Origin: Nemopilema nomurai
Taxonomy: Eukaryota; Cnidaria; Scyphozoa; Rhizostomeae; Rhizostomatidae
DNA length: 64,000 nucleotides
Reading direction: 5' to 3'
Assembly: GCA_003864495.1 (NCBI GenBank)
Contig: ML133394.1
Location: forward strand, 310,001-374,000
Shown here: piece after piece, positions 48,401 through 59,737 of the stretch
Layout of the letters: every line of letters begins with the position of its first letter
Position numbering within the stretch: the first letter of the stretch is position 1
Translations under genes and position numbers: made by a program
The notes under the pieces: generated by a model
The model's database searches: none
Told to the model about the DNA's origin: nothing
Seen by the model: the letters and a program-made list of their open reading frames with translations, nothing else

Positions 48401-51400
48401 CATGTTTATTTTGATAGCTATTCGTACCGTTCGGCTCAAATTTTCCTAAACTGGTTTCCAACAAGCAATTCCGAATAAGTTTCACATTCACTATTTCTCT
48501 TGTAAGGGCATAGTCACCACCGAATATAAGCCTTTAAGTGGTTCTATTCACAGTTGAATTGTGGATATGTTCAAAACGATTCATGTTTTTTGTTTCTTCT
48601 GATATCCCTTTGTCGCAAAGAAACTGTGTCACTTTGTGATTTCATCTGAATTTTAATAGATTAGCTACAGAACAAAATAATTTTAGCAACCGCTACTGTC
48701 ATTTCCACACACCCCCTCATGACACGTATTCTTTGCGACAAAGGGATATCAGAAGAAACAAAAGATATGCATCGTTTTGAACACGTCCACAACTCAACCT
48801 CTGAATAGAACCACTATAGGGTTTATATTCACTTATGGGCTCAAGGCGAAACACACGAAGAAGAAAGCAAATTGTTTATTGAGTTTTGTACGCTTGTGGA
48901 CGGTAAAATGGATTTTCTAGCATTCTGATCAGAGGTCTCGCTTTTGTGAACTCTCAAAGCTTTGCAGACATCCCTACATTAAGTGGTACTCACGTCATTA
49001 CCTCTTACAGGTGATCGAGCCTCGACTGGGAACAACCATACAGGGACAGGTGGATCCACTCGACAGAGGCATGCTGTTCACCGAATCATTTGTGGCAAGA
49101 AACATTGCCAAGATCAGAGGTGCATTAAGTGCTATAACAAGGTATTACAGCAGTACGACCATGTTGTAATGCTTACCTCCCTAGCAGGTAATCCTGCTTC
49201 ATGATATCCTCGGCATATCTTTCTAATGACGGGTAGCAGTCTGAACGTATGGAACGTGGATGTCGATCAACAACACGTGGCCAATTGAATCAGCTGATTA
49301 GCATAAAGGGTGATAGTGGGTTAGAAAGGAGTGTCCTGCCCGGAAGAAATGTCGAACCGAAAGCAGAAGGGCAGCAGATATTTCACTTTGATATCTCCAT
49401 CTGCCCTTCAGGCACTGTCTGTTGCGATGTAGCTGTAACTGTCACTTGATGCTAAAAGACCAAGGAAACGAAAGCTACAGGTCCCGTTTTGTTTAATGTT
49501 GTGTAGCATCTGTATTTTCATAATTATGTTAACGAAAAGTGCTTAGTCTTGTTTGAAAATGTCGGAAATAACATTTCTGTAAGGCCCTAATGTAAGCTTA
49601 TATTAACAAGTAAGGGTTGATGTCGTGGCTGTTTTCTGTTTTGTTTTAAACGGTCTTCAAAATTTTCTCTGCACAAGGATTTGTTTCCGTTTAGACCAAC
49701 TCCTGTTTCATCTTTGGTGTCTCAGTATGAATTGCCAGAGAAATTCTTTGCGAGTAGGTTTCAATTCTATTATCGTATTTGTACTGTATTGTCTACTTTT
49801 CATGAGCTTGAGACAGGAGGAAGCACCTACTGCTGAAGCCATGATCAGCGAGAATGGAATATTCGGTAGCATTGTTGAACTTAATATCGGGCCTTCCAGG
49901 CTGATGAACCGGATAACCGAAATTCCAGGACACTTGTAAAAAGAAGGAATAACTTTGATATGTTGTTTCAGTAATTCGTTTATTGCAAGGAGGAGAATGA
50001 CCTATTGTGTATATATGTGCCAACTGGAAAGATAGATATGGGCTGTTACTGATAAGACATGTTTACTGGAGGCACGGCAAATCTGTTATTGGGTTTTGTT
50101 TAGTTTGAAAAGTTTTGTTAAGATGGTTCTCTCGTAGAGGAATTTTATGGATATGTTATAAAAACCTGTATTGTGTAGCGAAAAATCCGACTGAAAGTCT
50201 TTTCAGAGAGCTATGCTTTTTCCCTTTTAAAAAGGCTATAGATATAACTTTTCTTGTTCTTGACAAAAAACCCGTTTTGTAGTCGTTTTCGGGGTATTGA
50301 TTTTTTTGTAGAAACCGTGTTGTTGAGATTTGTCTTGGCAAAACATATTGCAAACTTTCCATTTGCTTAGCTGGTATTTTTCGTAAGACGTTTAAAAATA
50401 TGCTGCATTTGATTTAAGGTGTCTTGGAAAAGTTGGTCTCTTCAGGCCGGTTGGCGGGGACTATTCAAGGAAAGCTAGACAAGGCGGTTTTCATCCCAGA
50501 GATTTACACTCGCACCCTGAATGCATGGGTGTGGTCGATATTTCAGCAAGATGGGTACATAGGTATGCTCTTATTTAATCATTTCTTTTGGCAAGCAGTT
50601 AAAATGGTACTTTCTTCACTCAATGTACAAAAGGGACAAAGAAGTAGCCAAGCGCCAAACATTGGTATAATTACCCACTGTCATAAGATCTTTTGGATTT
50701 ATAACCAACCGTGATAAGTTCGCGCATTTGAAACATTAAACCGGAAGGTGTATTGAAAGGGTTTTGGTTTTTTTAAGAGAAACCACGCCTGAAGAATAGG
50801 ATGCACTCCCTATGAGGCATGGTTGTAGTGGAATTGATAAAAATGTAATAACGCACGTTTGAGGGAGAACATCCCTGTTCTTTGCAACAGAACGCAGAAT
50901 CATTCTTATTTAAAGAGTCTCGTCATTTGCCCAAGACTTTTCAATTGAGACTCTGATCATCTGCACCGCTACCCTCGTCTTTGGCACTAGTAAAATTCTT
51001 ATTCTGTATTACCAAAGCCAATCATTTCAGACTCAGCTAATCATGCATTGCCTCTTAGCATATTTTACTGCGAAGTAGGTTGGGCATCCATAAACCACCT
51101 TTTTGCTCAAGAAACTTATCAATTTATCTATTACAGCTATTTTGTATGCGAGGAAGATCCGACTGTGCCTAAATCTAGATCAAATTCTTTTTCTAAGCTG
51201 CTGCTTTTTCAGCTTTGAAATCTCGCTGAAAACCGTTTAGGCCTGGAAGGTAACGCTATAAGTCAACCTCCCCGATTCGTTTTCTGCAGAATATGACAGC
51301 ATGCAGAAACTTGGTATCACGGATGGGAAGCAGTTCCTGAAACGCCGCTTAAAAGATGAAGGGAGCTCCCTCGTTTTCCTACAAACGTGCTGTGTTGGCA

Positions 51401-54400
51401 AGAACATTCAGGACCACATCGAGGCTGTTATTGATGAAGCAATCAGAAGTGGCAGCTGGGTACACACAAAGGTATTTATCCCATGCGAGTCCATCCTTTG
51501 AGGCCGCGAGTCCATGCTTAGGGGCGGCATCAGTATTTCTTCTGACAATCACCAGATTATTCGCATTGGGTAATCGAAAAATAGTTACTAGAATTTGACG
51601 AAACATGTTTTTTTCTTCATCACGACCACAATCTTGTTTTCGTGTTGATGGCTTTTGGGGAAGTGAGTAGGTAGATAAGGCGATTAGCGCATGTAACGCA
51701 CTCGTTCGGGTGCATGTGTTCCAGAGCAGGACTGTATCAATCCACTTGATCCCAGCAAATGGCTTAACGAGCAACCGGGCAACTGCCATGAGTCCATACG
51801 ATTATTCATTTTAGAAACTGTTATATTAGCATGAATTATGCGTCACGATCTTACGTTTAGAGAAGACTTTGCTTTCCTTCCCCACCCTATGCGTAGTGTA
51901 TCTGCTCTTTAATCTGAAGTTGCAGTGTCGGGGCCTTTCTGTTGCTTGTCTGCATACATATTGACAGTTCTGTTTGTTCTTCTTAGCCGTTGTTACCCTC
52001 GCCTCTTACTGACGAGGACATCCATCAGTTGCTGCAACATTGTATGACGTCAACCCACAAGTCTAGTTCCCAGATCTTTGCTGATGGTATTGTCGTTAGT
52101 GACCAGTTCATCAGTCAGTGCAAGAAAATATTTGAGCCAATCATGCACGAAAAAGCTGAAAATGTACGTAAATTAGAGACAAATTTTATGTATAAAGTGT
52201 ATTTATGCTCTCCTTCGTGTTTCTTTTTTATTATCATTAATGTTTCTTTAAAAGAGCAGAAAGCTGCAAATCATGTCTAGTGTTGGTTTACAGGATTTGG
52301 ATCAAAGTGAAAGTGTGCCAAGTTGTCTATTGTGTTTTATTAGATTTATTTATGATTAACTTGTAAGGAATTGTTATTGATTGAGCCACTATCATATAGT
52401 TTGCTGTAAAATATTTCTGTTTCAAAAATGCACTTTATTAAGTGTAGCTGTTTTTCAATTTTTTATCATTTCGCTATTGACTATTTTATCATTTACTTTG
52501 AAAGCAAATGCTGAGCCATCAAGTAGAACAAAAAATTGCAACTTTTAAAGTCTTATTACCAAAATACATTGATAAAAGTTTGTTTTGTTCTGTGTTTAGT
52601 GTCAAAGCCTTGAATTTTCAGCCCAACGCTAACTCTACGTATTTCGCATAGGCCATCAGGACATCACCTGCACTTTTCGCAGAGTTATCGAAGCAAGAGC
52701 GCGCAAGTCTGACCGAATCAAGCAAAGCCGACCAGAAGCAGGCGAAGAAAGAAGAGAGACAAAAGAAAGCGACGCTGGGCGGTGGGCAGAAAGGAGGGGC
52801 CGGAAGGGGTGGCCGGGAGACGAAGACTCGGAAGGTGAAGGACAAGGGGAAAAACAAGGGGAAGGGCCAGCAAGATGATGATGATGATGATGATGAAAGT
52901 ACTGATAAAAAATCCGGCAAGGATGCTTCGAGTATGATGTTTACCTTTTTGTCACCGGATGAGGTATGTGATGCATTTGATAGCATATTGCACAGACTTG
53001 AGCAGCAATTGAGATCAAATTTAGAATTATAAATGTTTTGGATTTTAGTTTTATTTTTAGATATTAATGCCTGTTATTAACGATTTTCTTGTCCTCAATG
53101 TTTTTGTGCCATGATGCTGAGAGCACTCCAGAGTAATAAAAGAGGCTTTGTAAGATTGTCAGCCTAGAAGATATTAACGATTGTCAATAGGAAGGGATTA
53201 CAGTCTGTAAATATTCCAAGCACAGTAAGATCTCATTGACAGGTGGTAAGACAGTGTTGTACACAGTATTACAACAATGCGTCTAATGGCTGAAACGCAG
53301 AGAGCAATAACATAGGTCATTCTAGCGATCAATTTTATTTCGTTGATTCTACTTTGTTCCTCAAGCTTACTTTGTACTTCTGTGTGTGTGATAGTGCTAT
53401 ATCCTTAATCACATACATACAATGTCATTTTTTGCACATGATTCGTTTTACAATTCCAGTTCATCACCCTTTTACTAGTCAGCAAAACATTCCTCAACTG
53501 GCACCATTCTTACCTAGTCTGCAATGCTTTGCTATTTAGATCGAAGAGAAGCTGGATGCAGAGGTTAGTGGGCTTGCTGGTGGCCTAACCCCTGAGTTGG
53601 CGCAATACCTGCACAGGTACCGTATATCAAAGATACCGTCCCGCTATTTACGAAAAGATACCGTCCTTATAATTGTATTGAAGATGTCCATCATCACTGC
53701 TCTAGATCGCCCTGTGGATAGGAATCACAACGTATGCTAACAACCCATACACTTGAATCAATCTGCTTTTGGTTTTGTTGTTGTGGTAGCTATAATTGTT
53801 GTTACTGCTGCAATGAGGCTGCTTCCCATATATATTGTTGATGTCATATGTCCCCAATATCCCATGTATATTGTTGATGTCATATGTCCCCAATATCCCA
53901 TATATATTGTTGATATCTTATGTCCCCAATATCCTATATATATAGTTGATAACCTATGTATCCAATATCCCCTATATGTAATTTTTCGTCTTTCCTGGTC
54001 CCAAGCCGAGCACACCTGAGCACACCAGATTGTAGTGTTCCTGTCCTTTCATTGCGCACTTTATATTTTTTGTTGACTTCATTCATTTTCAGCCCTGTTC
54101 CTAAAGCAGGATACCTAGTTTTACTGACAATGGAAGAATGCCACTACGTCAATTTCTTTGACTACGGTCATGAACAGTCATCAAAAACTGTCCTCGTTGA
54201 CAATAGCTAATGTTAATGCTGCATGAAAATTGTAAGCAACGAAGGTTTTTATGAAATTTGAGAAAATAAAATACTTCCCATTATTCTTTACAAGCATTTT
54301 TTTTCTTCACTTCGTCAGACCCTTATCTCAAGATTACAAAGAGGTTGCCAAGTCTCTCTTCAACAAAAGACCCGGAACATCGACCACAGCTAATAAGAAA

Positions 54401-57400
54401 TGTCATACAGAGTATCAAGAGAAGATAAACGGGCTTTATGCAAACATTCGACTGTTCGAGAAAGGGATTAAACTGCTTGACGGTATGGCCATCTTCAGAA
54501 AAATATCGATGCAGAGAAGTTTCTATGTTGTAGTTTGCTTCAGTGAAGAAGCTTGTTTTGATGCCCCAGTGCTAAGTATGTGTTTTTGTATTGAAAGATA
54601 GGACAAGCAAAGGGCTGAAAATTGCAAAGCACTTTGATACAGTTCCTTTTTTGATTACATTAAGTTATTTAGATGTACCACAAAGGTATCTTAGTGTTTA
54701 ACTTTTAATTGCACTCCTTTCAAAAACGTGTGATATTGTATGTGCACTCAGATTGGTCTAACCTTAGACATTTTCCTACGACTCCGTCTGACAATTCAAA
54801 TTGCCAAAAACTAATCAAAACTAATCAAAATCAAGATCATGTTGTTTTTGTGTTTTCACTTCCCGATTTACACGTGGGACGTAGGCTTCCATCACTGGGG
54901 GATGTTCGTAATCTTTGCTGATTTGATATTTCTTCGTTTCTTTTAGCCGACACACAAGTGCTCTTATGTAAGCATCTTCTAAAGACAGTTTGCCAGGATG
55001 TAGTGAATCTTATTTTCGAGATGGTCGCCACGGAGAACCTCTTGACACTTGCAGACAATGAAACCTTCAATACCGAGGTAGAAACCTAATTTTTTTTAAG
55101 TCAATTTGGTTCTTACAAAAATGAACAAAACACGTTTATATTTGACTGGCAAGAGACATAGCCTCGTAGCAGAGCAGATGTGTGAAATGTTTCCAAGAGA
55201 GGTTCTGTATTTTCATTCCGCACAGTCTGGGTCCACCGTGGAATTTCAGCTTTTAAAATGCACTTAGCTAACGCAACGATGAATTCTCAGTAAGGGTTAC
55301 AATCTTTAATAGATTAACGTGATGTTTGAACAGAAAGGCACAGAAATATTACGCAGCGATTTCAGCAATTTACATCCTTTTAAAATATTTGATTTTGTTT
55401 ATTTTGTTTTAAGCTTTGCAGTCTCCTGTTTGGGAAAACCCTGTCTGTAAAGATAGTTTGATTTTTCCAACCACCCTCGTGTTTCTCATTACATCGGAAA
55501 ATCCAATGATCTTCACACCATGCTAGTTCTTTCCAGCACAAAGCTGTTTTCGGTCAGAATTTTTCTCGTGTTCACATCGCAGAAGTAGATATAGACCATA
55601 CTTTTAGGAAGTTTCTGGTGAGAAGATCACAGAAACAGCCTGAGTCTATTGTTGGCAATCTCCTGTAATTCGTATCATAAAAGTGCGGAGTATATGGCAG
55701 CCATGAGACATGATGAAACGTAGTAGTCTTATAGAAATATTATTTTTCATTAAGATGCATTAAATGCTGAAAAGCAATGCATCTTTATTTAAGGCACTAA
55801 AGTAAAAGAGTGAAAGGTCATGGGACGAAAAGCGAATGAATGACGGATTAATAAATGAATATTTAACGCCTGGACAGACGTGCGAACGCAACTCACCCTA
55901 ACCCTAACCCTAAACCACCACTCCCAGCGCCCACCCCTCTCTGATTAACTGTGGGATGAGTAAATCCTTAACGTACATTTAACGTGGTTTCTGAATACTG
56001 ACAGGTATCGAAGCTCTATTATACCAATATTTTTTATACCATACCAATATTTACCAGTATTGCGTAGTAATGGGATGCGATATTGTATAACGGAAGCATA
56101 TTGACTGACTCCTAATTAACGCACGTGACCATTGAGCCAGTTCAAAAGGCGTAGGTGAGCTTGATGATGCAATGCCTATTTGAACAGCCTGCTAATCATT
56201 AACCTCTACAGCTATCCTCTATTTGGAGGTTGCAAAAGTACAGCCTTTATATTACCGGATACTCTATTCCAAAGAGGTCTTGCTTTTTGTTTTGCAGAGT
56301 CGATTGAAACTGCTGAGTAAGCTTGCTGGTATAATCAAGTCTCCCCTTACAAAATTGAACAGCTCCCTCACTGCCAAGGTAGGGGGACTCCTCGTGACAA
56401 TGCCTTCACCATTTCGATGATGGCAACAATAGTACAACGCAGTGCAACTTTTATTAAATATTTTGTGTACTTTTTGTACCAATGAAGTGCGTCATTTTGT
56501 GCTTACGAGGTTGCTTTTGATTGCCTGTGCTGCCAAGAATATTTGTCTTCTTTTGTGTTGGATTCATTTTTTTGTTATGTTTCCTGGTTGCCTTCTGCCA
56601 ACGGGGTTAGATTCGAGCCCTCGCTGGCAAAGGCAGTCTGAAATTGCCATATCTAAGAAAGAATGTCAGTAGTTCTGAATCTATTTATTGACCCTTGACC
56701 GAATCTATTTATATAAAGTCAATCATATCACAGTAGCTATTCTTATCACAATTCCTATCGCCTCTTTGACGTGATTGTTATTAATTAAGGCTAATTTGAC
56801 GAGAGCTAATTTAAAGAACAACATTTCTAAGTTGCCAGAAAGTTACCTTAGAAGAAGCTCTTTTAAGAGCTTTCACAGACCTGTCTGTAAGGCCTACATG
56901 AATCAGGGAACACATATTTATCTCAGCTTGAAGCACTGTAGTTGCCCCCCTGTCCAAATTGGGGTCGATAAGCAGACTGTCCCTCTTAACTTGGATTTGT
57001 AAAGTTAAACTAAAAAAATACTGTTGGCTTATATGTATCTGTGTATATCCTTATTTTAGAACATGGACGACTTTTTCGACCAACTGGAAATCGTAGTAGC
57101 ATCTGAGTACTGTGATGTGATGCTGAAGAAAATTGACAAAAAGAAGGAGAGGTGGGTGGGAGCACGGTTTATTGCCCTGTAGCCAAAGCTATTTGTGTTG
57201 GAGCGTATTACTATCGTTTTCTGCGAAACCTTTCGTCAGAGAGCTGTTTAGAACGTGATTTTATCCACCCAAAGTCTTTCTGCTTTCTTTGCTATGAATG
57301 AGGATGTCATACTTTTAGTAAATTAATTCAAACCTCGGCTTTAAGGTTCTGCAGTTGTCATGGATAATTTTGAAAGAAAGGAGTTATTTTTTGCTGTTTT

Positions 57401-57772
57401 TCTTGTAGACAACTTGCATTTAACCACCGACAAGCGCTGCTCGACCAGTTGGACAGGGAAACCGAGCCAGCAATGGCCCTCCATCTTGTCGTCGTCCTTT
57501 TATTCCAGTTTCAAACGGCATGTGTCATTAATGCCCCAGGCCGATGCATTCCACAGATTATCAACTTCCTCCAACAATACTTGAGTCCTGAAGAATTTGA
57601 ACAGCTCGATCGATACCAGTCACTTGTTATCAAGAAATTGTCAAATAAGAGTGTGGAAAACGAGGCTGTGGGCAAAGATAAAGACGAGGCTGAAGTAGGA
57701 GCTTTACTTTCTGAGAACATTAATAAAATCAAAGCTCTTGTTGGAAAATCAAAGAAAGTTTCTCCTGAATGA
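45488..57772 (+). CDS. UFL1: E3 UFM1-protein ligase 1 (UFL1), 16 coding exons
   Basis: Exons: 45488-45713, 46918-46946, 47325-47422, 47906-48020, 49011-49141, 49695-49753, 50419-50562, 51290-51471, 51987-52163, 52652-52963, 53540-53616, 54319-54482, 54947-55077, 56298-56378, 57060-57151, 57409-57772. All are GT-AG and in phase, totalling 2382 nt and 793 aa, against 794 in human. UFL1 joins UFM1 from UFC1 to targets such as ribosomal protein RPL26 and DDRGK1 at the ER, with DDRGK1 and CDK5RAP3 as partners; it has no RING domain. Visible family strings are [13 protein letters not shown] near the N-terminus, [13 protein letters not shown] in the middle, [11 protein letters not shown], and the C-terminal [18 protein letters not shown]. 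Residues 408-477 form a Lys/Gly/Asp-rich disordered linker with seven Asp in a row coded by GAT repeats. The start ATG is the first in frame, MASTSMDDL. Two exons are tiny (29 and 59 nt). ATTAAA at 57996-58001 is a possible poly(A) signal. Very firm assignment. Confidence 0.97.
46918..46946 (+). other. UFL1: UFL1 microexon 2 (29 nt)
   Basis: Flanked by TTTTTAG and GTATGA, this 29-nt exon supplies RINLVDLQQ plus part of the preceding Gly. It restores continuity with the human protein (GGRVNIVDLQQ). Without it, the flanking exons would be out of phase. Confidence 0.9.
47610..47735 (+). repeat. (TGAT)n repeat in UFL1 intron 3
   Basis: Runs of TGAT are interrupted by GAGTGAC and twice by TGTAATGTAATGA, giving a simple higher-order pattern of about 45-50 bp. 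Intronic, no coding meaning. Confidence 0.85.
48521..48830. mobile_element. Foldback MITE with about 100-bp inverted arms, UFL1 intron 4
   Basis: The left arm at about 48521-48621 and the right arm at about 48730-48830 are reverse complements over roughly 100 bp with scattered mismatches. Exact matching parts include GATATCCCTTTGTCGCAAAG facing CTTTGCGACAAAGGGATATC, and AGTGGTTCTATTC facing GAATAGAACCACT. The centre of about 108 bp has no coding capacity. Size and layout are those of a miniature inverted-repeat or foldback transposable element. A target-site duplication was not resolved by eye. Confidence 0.8.
52874..52894 (+). repeat. UFL1: In-frame (GAT)7 repeat in UFL1 exon 10
   Basis: Seven perfect GAT codons encode Asp residues 462-468 in the disordered linker. 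A perfect trinucleotide repeat in an exon is likely to vary in length between individuals. Confidence 0.9.
53831..53974. repeat. 36-bp tandem repeat, four units, UFL1 intron 11
   Basis: Units start at 53831, 53867, 53903 and 53939 with TATATTGTTGATGTCATATG followed by TCCCCAATATCCCA. The first two are near identical; the last is the most diverged. As 36 is a multiple of three, frames stay open across the array on both strands (plus [12 protein letters not shown] repeats, minus [12 protein letters not shown] repeats). I take it for an intronic minisatellite, because UFL1 splices cleanly across it. Confidence 0.85.
55896..55913 (+). repeat. Three telomere-type CCCTAA units, UFL1 intron 13
   Basis: CCCTAA occurs three times in perfect succession, the complement of the animal telomere unit TTAGGG. 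It is a very short interstitial telomeric sequence within an intron, possibly left by break repair. Confidence 0.8.
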
Positions 57773-58585
57773 AATCAAGAGGCTTTCATTTTCAGTTTAC
57801 ATATTGTATACCAATAATTATACATCAATTGTTAAATTAACTAACATATAGAATATTATTGAATTCTGCTTCTGTTGTTTATATCTTGCGCCTCCGACCA
57901 GCCCATCTAAAAACGCCTTTTCCTTTTTAACATACTTCTGCTTTCAAAGCACCAGGGCAATAATGGCATGATGAGTGATAACTTGATTGCAACAAATTAA
58001 AAAAGTATCTAAAAACGACCGTCTTTGCAAACATTTCAATTTGCTTGGTAGTTTGATTTTTAGGCTTAGGCCTATGCAGCTATGTAGAACATAATGTATG
58101 TGTGTTAGTTGGCCTTCATCTTTGATATTTTGTCGCTTGACTTTCAAACTGATAGCTGTAACCTGCACCAGTTTTTAGCCTAAAAGTGCAACACTAGCCT
58201 TTAATTTTCTGTAAATTCACAAATTTTGTCAAAAAATGTTTCGTGTTTAAGCTGTGGGTTTCCCCCTAGCAGAACGTTTTCTGGCTCCTTCCATCATGCA
58301 TACCCAGACACAAGCCAAAAGGGAAGTGCTATCCTTTCAGTTTATGAAATAGCTGGAGGCGAAATTTATATTATCATTTACTGAGACGATAACAACCGTT
58401 CATGTTAAGTTGAATTATAATTAAAATCGCACGTAAAAGCACTAAACTTCACGAAACATAAAAATCTATCGTGTGCTTCCGAGATTACAGTTAAAAACTC
58501 AAGGCATTGTTTTCATAAACACAATGCCATATTGCCCAGAAAGACCATGCTCAGATGCTTTTCATTGTCGACTGCACGTTATACA
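57773..58585. other. Convergent 3' region between UFL1 and GPCR
   Basis: These 813 bp separate the stop codons of two genes reading toward each other, so they should contain both 3' UTRs. No additional ORF with homology was found. Confidence 0.6.
57996..58001 (+). terminator. Candidate UFL1 polyadenylation signal
   Basis: ATTAAA, a common variant signal, about 225 nt after the UFL1 stop. No canonical AATAAA was seen between the stop codon and this point. Confidence 0.3.
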
Positions 58586-59737
58586 TCAAACCTTCATTGT
58601 CTTCATTCTTGAAATCCATTTCTGGAAGTCTTCGTTCTTTCTCATTGCCGCGAATTCGGCGCGATTGTCCCTCTGGGGGCTAGGTAAGCTTCGCAAAGCA
58701 GTCACATCAAGCTCATTGCAAAGATTGTTATTTGATGCTGCCACAGTGAAATTATAAAATGTCGCTAGCGTCAGTGCACGAAACCGCTTCTTCTCGGCCT
58801 TCCGTCCCTTATAAAAGCTGACAAAGAAATACAGAACCGGGTCTAAGAATAGCTTTAAAGACACGAAGGAGGCGCTTAGGTAGCCATATTGGACGTACCA
58901 CCGAATTTCGTCCTTTACCATGGTCACTGCGAAAGGGAAGAGGCATACCAAAAATGACAGCGTAACTGCCAATGAATTTGCAAGCACTCGCCGTTCCATC
59001 TTGCAGGTCTTCCGCATCCTCTTCAAGGACAGTAGCCTAATCGCTATTACCAAATACATTGCTATCAGCAGTCCGCCAGAAGCGAAGATCACAATGCCGA
59101 GAATCTTTTGCTGGAAGATGTTCTTTAGGACCAGAAAGCACAGAATGACTGGCACGAAAGACAGCAACCATATCGAAGCGATTACCACCTTTACCCTATG
59201 TTTTGTAACTGTCCGCCGGTATTTCAATGGGTTGAATAGTGCACCCATCTGCTCGACAGTGATGAGGAATATGTGCAGCAGCGAGGCTGTGAAGCAGTAC
59301 GTGGTTGTTGCATCGAGTACTACCATCATTTTAAAGACCAGTTGGGAAAGCGGGCGATTCGTGTCCAGGTACACGAGATACACGGCGGTGCCAACCAAGA
59401 ACGTTACGCTTGTTAGCAAATCTGCTATAACCAAACTTGCAACGGTGAGGTCGAAGAGTGAGCGCTGCTTTCCTCTCCTTCGCAGAAGCACCAACACAAC
59501 GGTATTGGCGACTAGGGCGAGCAAGCTAGACACGATGTATATCCAACAGCCAGCAACGATCGCCTTGTTGCTGCCCCAGAACAACAACTCCTTGCCACTA
59601 CCGCAGCATGTCTCGTTGACCTCCCAGGTTTCATTAATCAATGTCACGTTTGTACTGTTGAAGTCAACCGTGGTGAAATTTAACCAGTCCGGAAAGTTAA
59701 ATTTGGAATTATCCATTTCTCCGGTATACCATTGCAT
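58586..59737 (-). CDS. Class A (rhodopsin-type) G-protein-coupled receptor, single exon
   Basis: An uninterrupted frame gives 383 aa from ATG at 59737; ATG at 59716 (376 aa) is an alternative start. The N-terminus has several N-glycosylation sequons (NFT, NST, NVT, NET). Seven hydrophobic segments follow. TM1 has ALVAN, TM2 has VIADLL (Asp 2.50), and TM6 has CLFPF. TM7 has DPVLY, the D-form of the NPxxY motif. Departures from the norm: the TM3 end reads EQM instead of E/DRY; the TM3 start has no cysteine; the loop between TM4 and TM5 is very short (about KNIFQQKIL) and also lacks cysteine; TM5 has no obvious conserved proline. Lack of the TM3-ECL2 disulphide, short ECL2, DPxxY and missing TM5 proline recall the MECO group (melanocortin, endocannabinoid, S1P receptors). 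Ligand unknown. Certain as a class A receptor, uncertain as to subfamily. Confidence 0.9.
   Translation of the reverse strand: MQWYTGEMDNSKFNFPDWLNFTTVDFNSTNVTLINETWEVNETCCGSGKELLFWGSNKAIVAGCWIYIVSSLLALVANTVVLVLLRRRGKQRSLFDLTVASLVIADLLTSVTFLVGTAVYLVYLDTNRPLSQLVFKMMVVLDATTTYCFTASLLHIFLITVEQMGALFNPLKYRRTVTKHRVKVVIASIWLLSFVPVILCFLVLKNIFQQKILGIVIFASGGLLIAMYLVIAIRLLSLKRMRKTCKMERRVLANSLAVTLSFLVCLFPFAVTMVKDEIRWYVQYGYLSASFVSLKLFLDPVLYFFVSFYKGRKAEKKRFRALTLATFYNFTVAASNNNLCNELDVTALRSLPSPQRDNRAEFAAMRKNEDFQKWISRMKTMKV

Noticed and set aside
49142..49195. Alternative UFL1 exon 6 using the AG at about 49150
   Set aside because: The joined frame hits a stop at once; the exon at 49695-49753 restores the conserved [12 protein letters not shown] string in phase.
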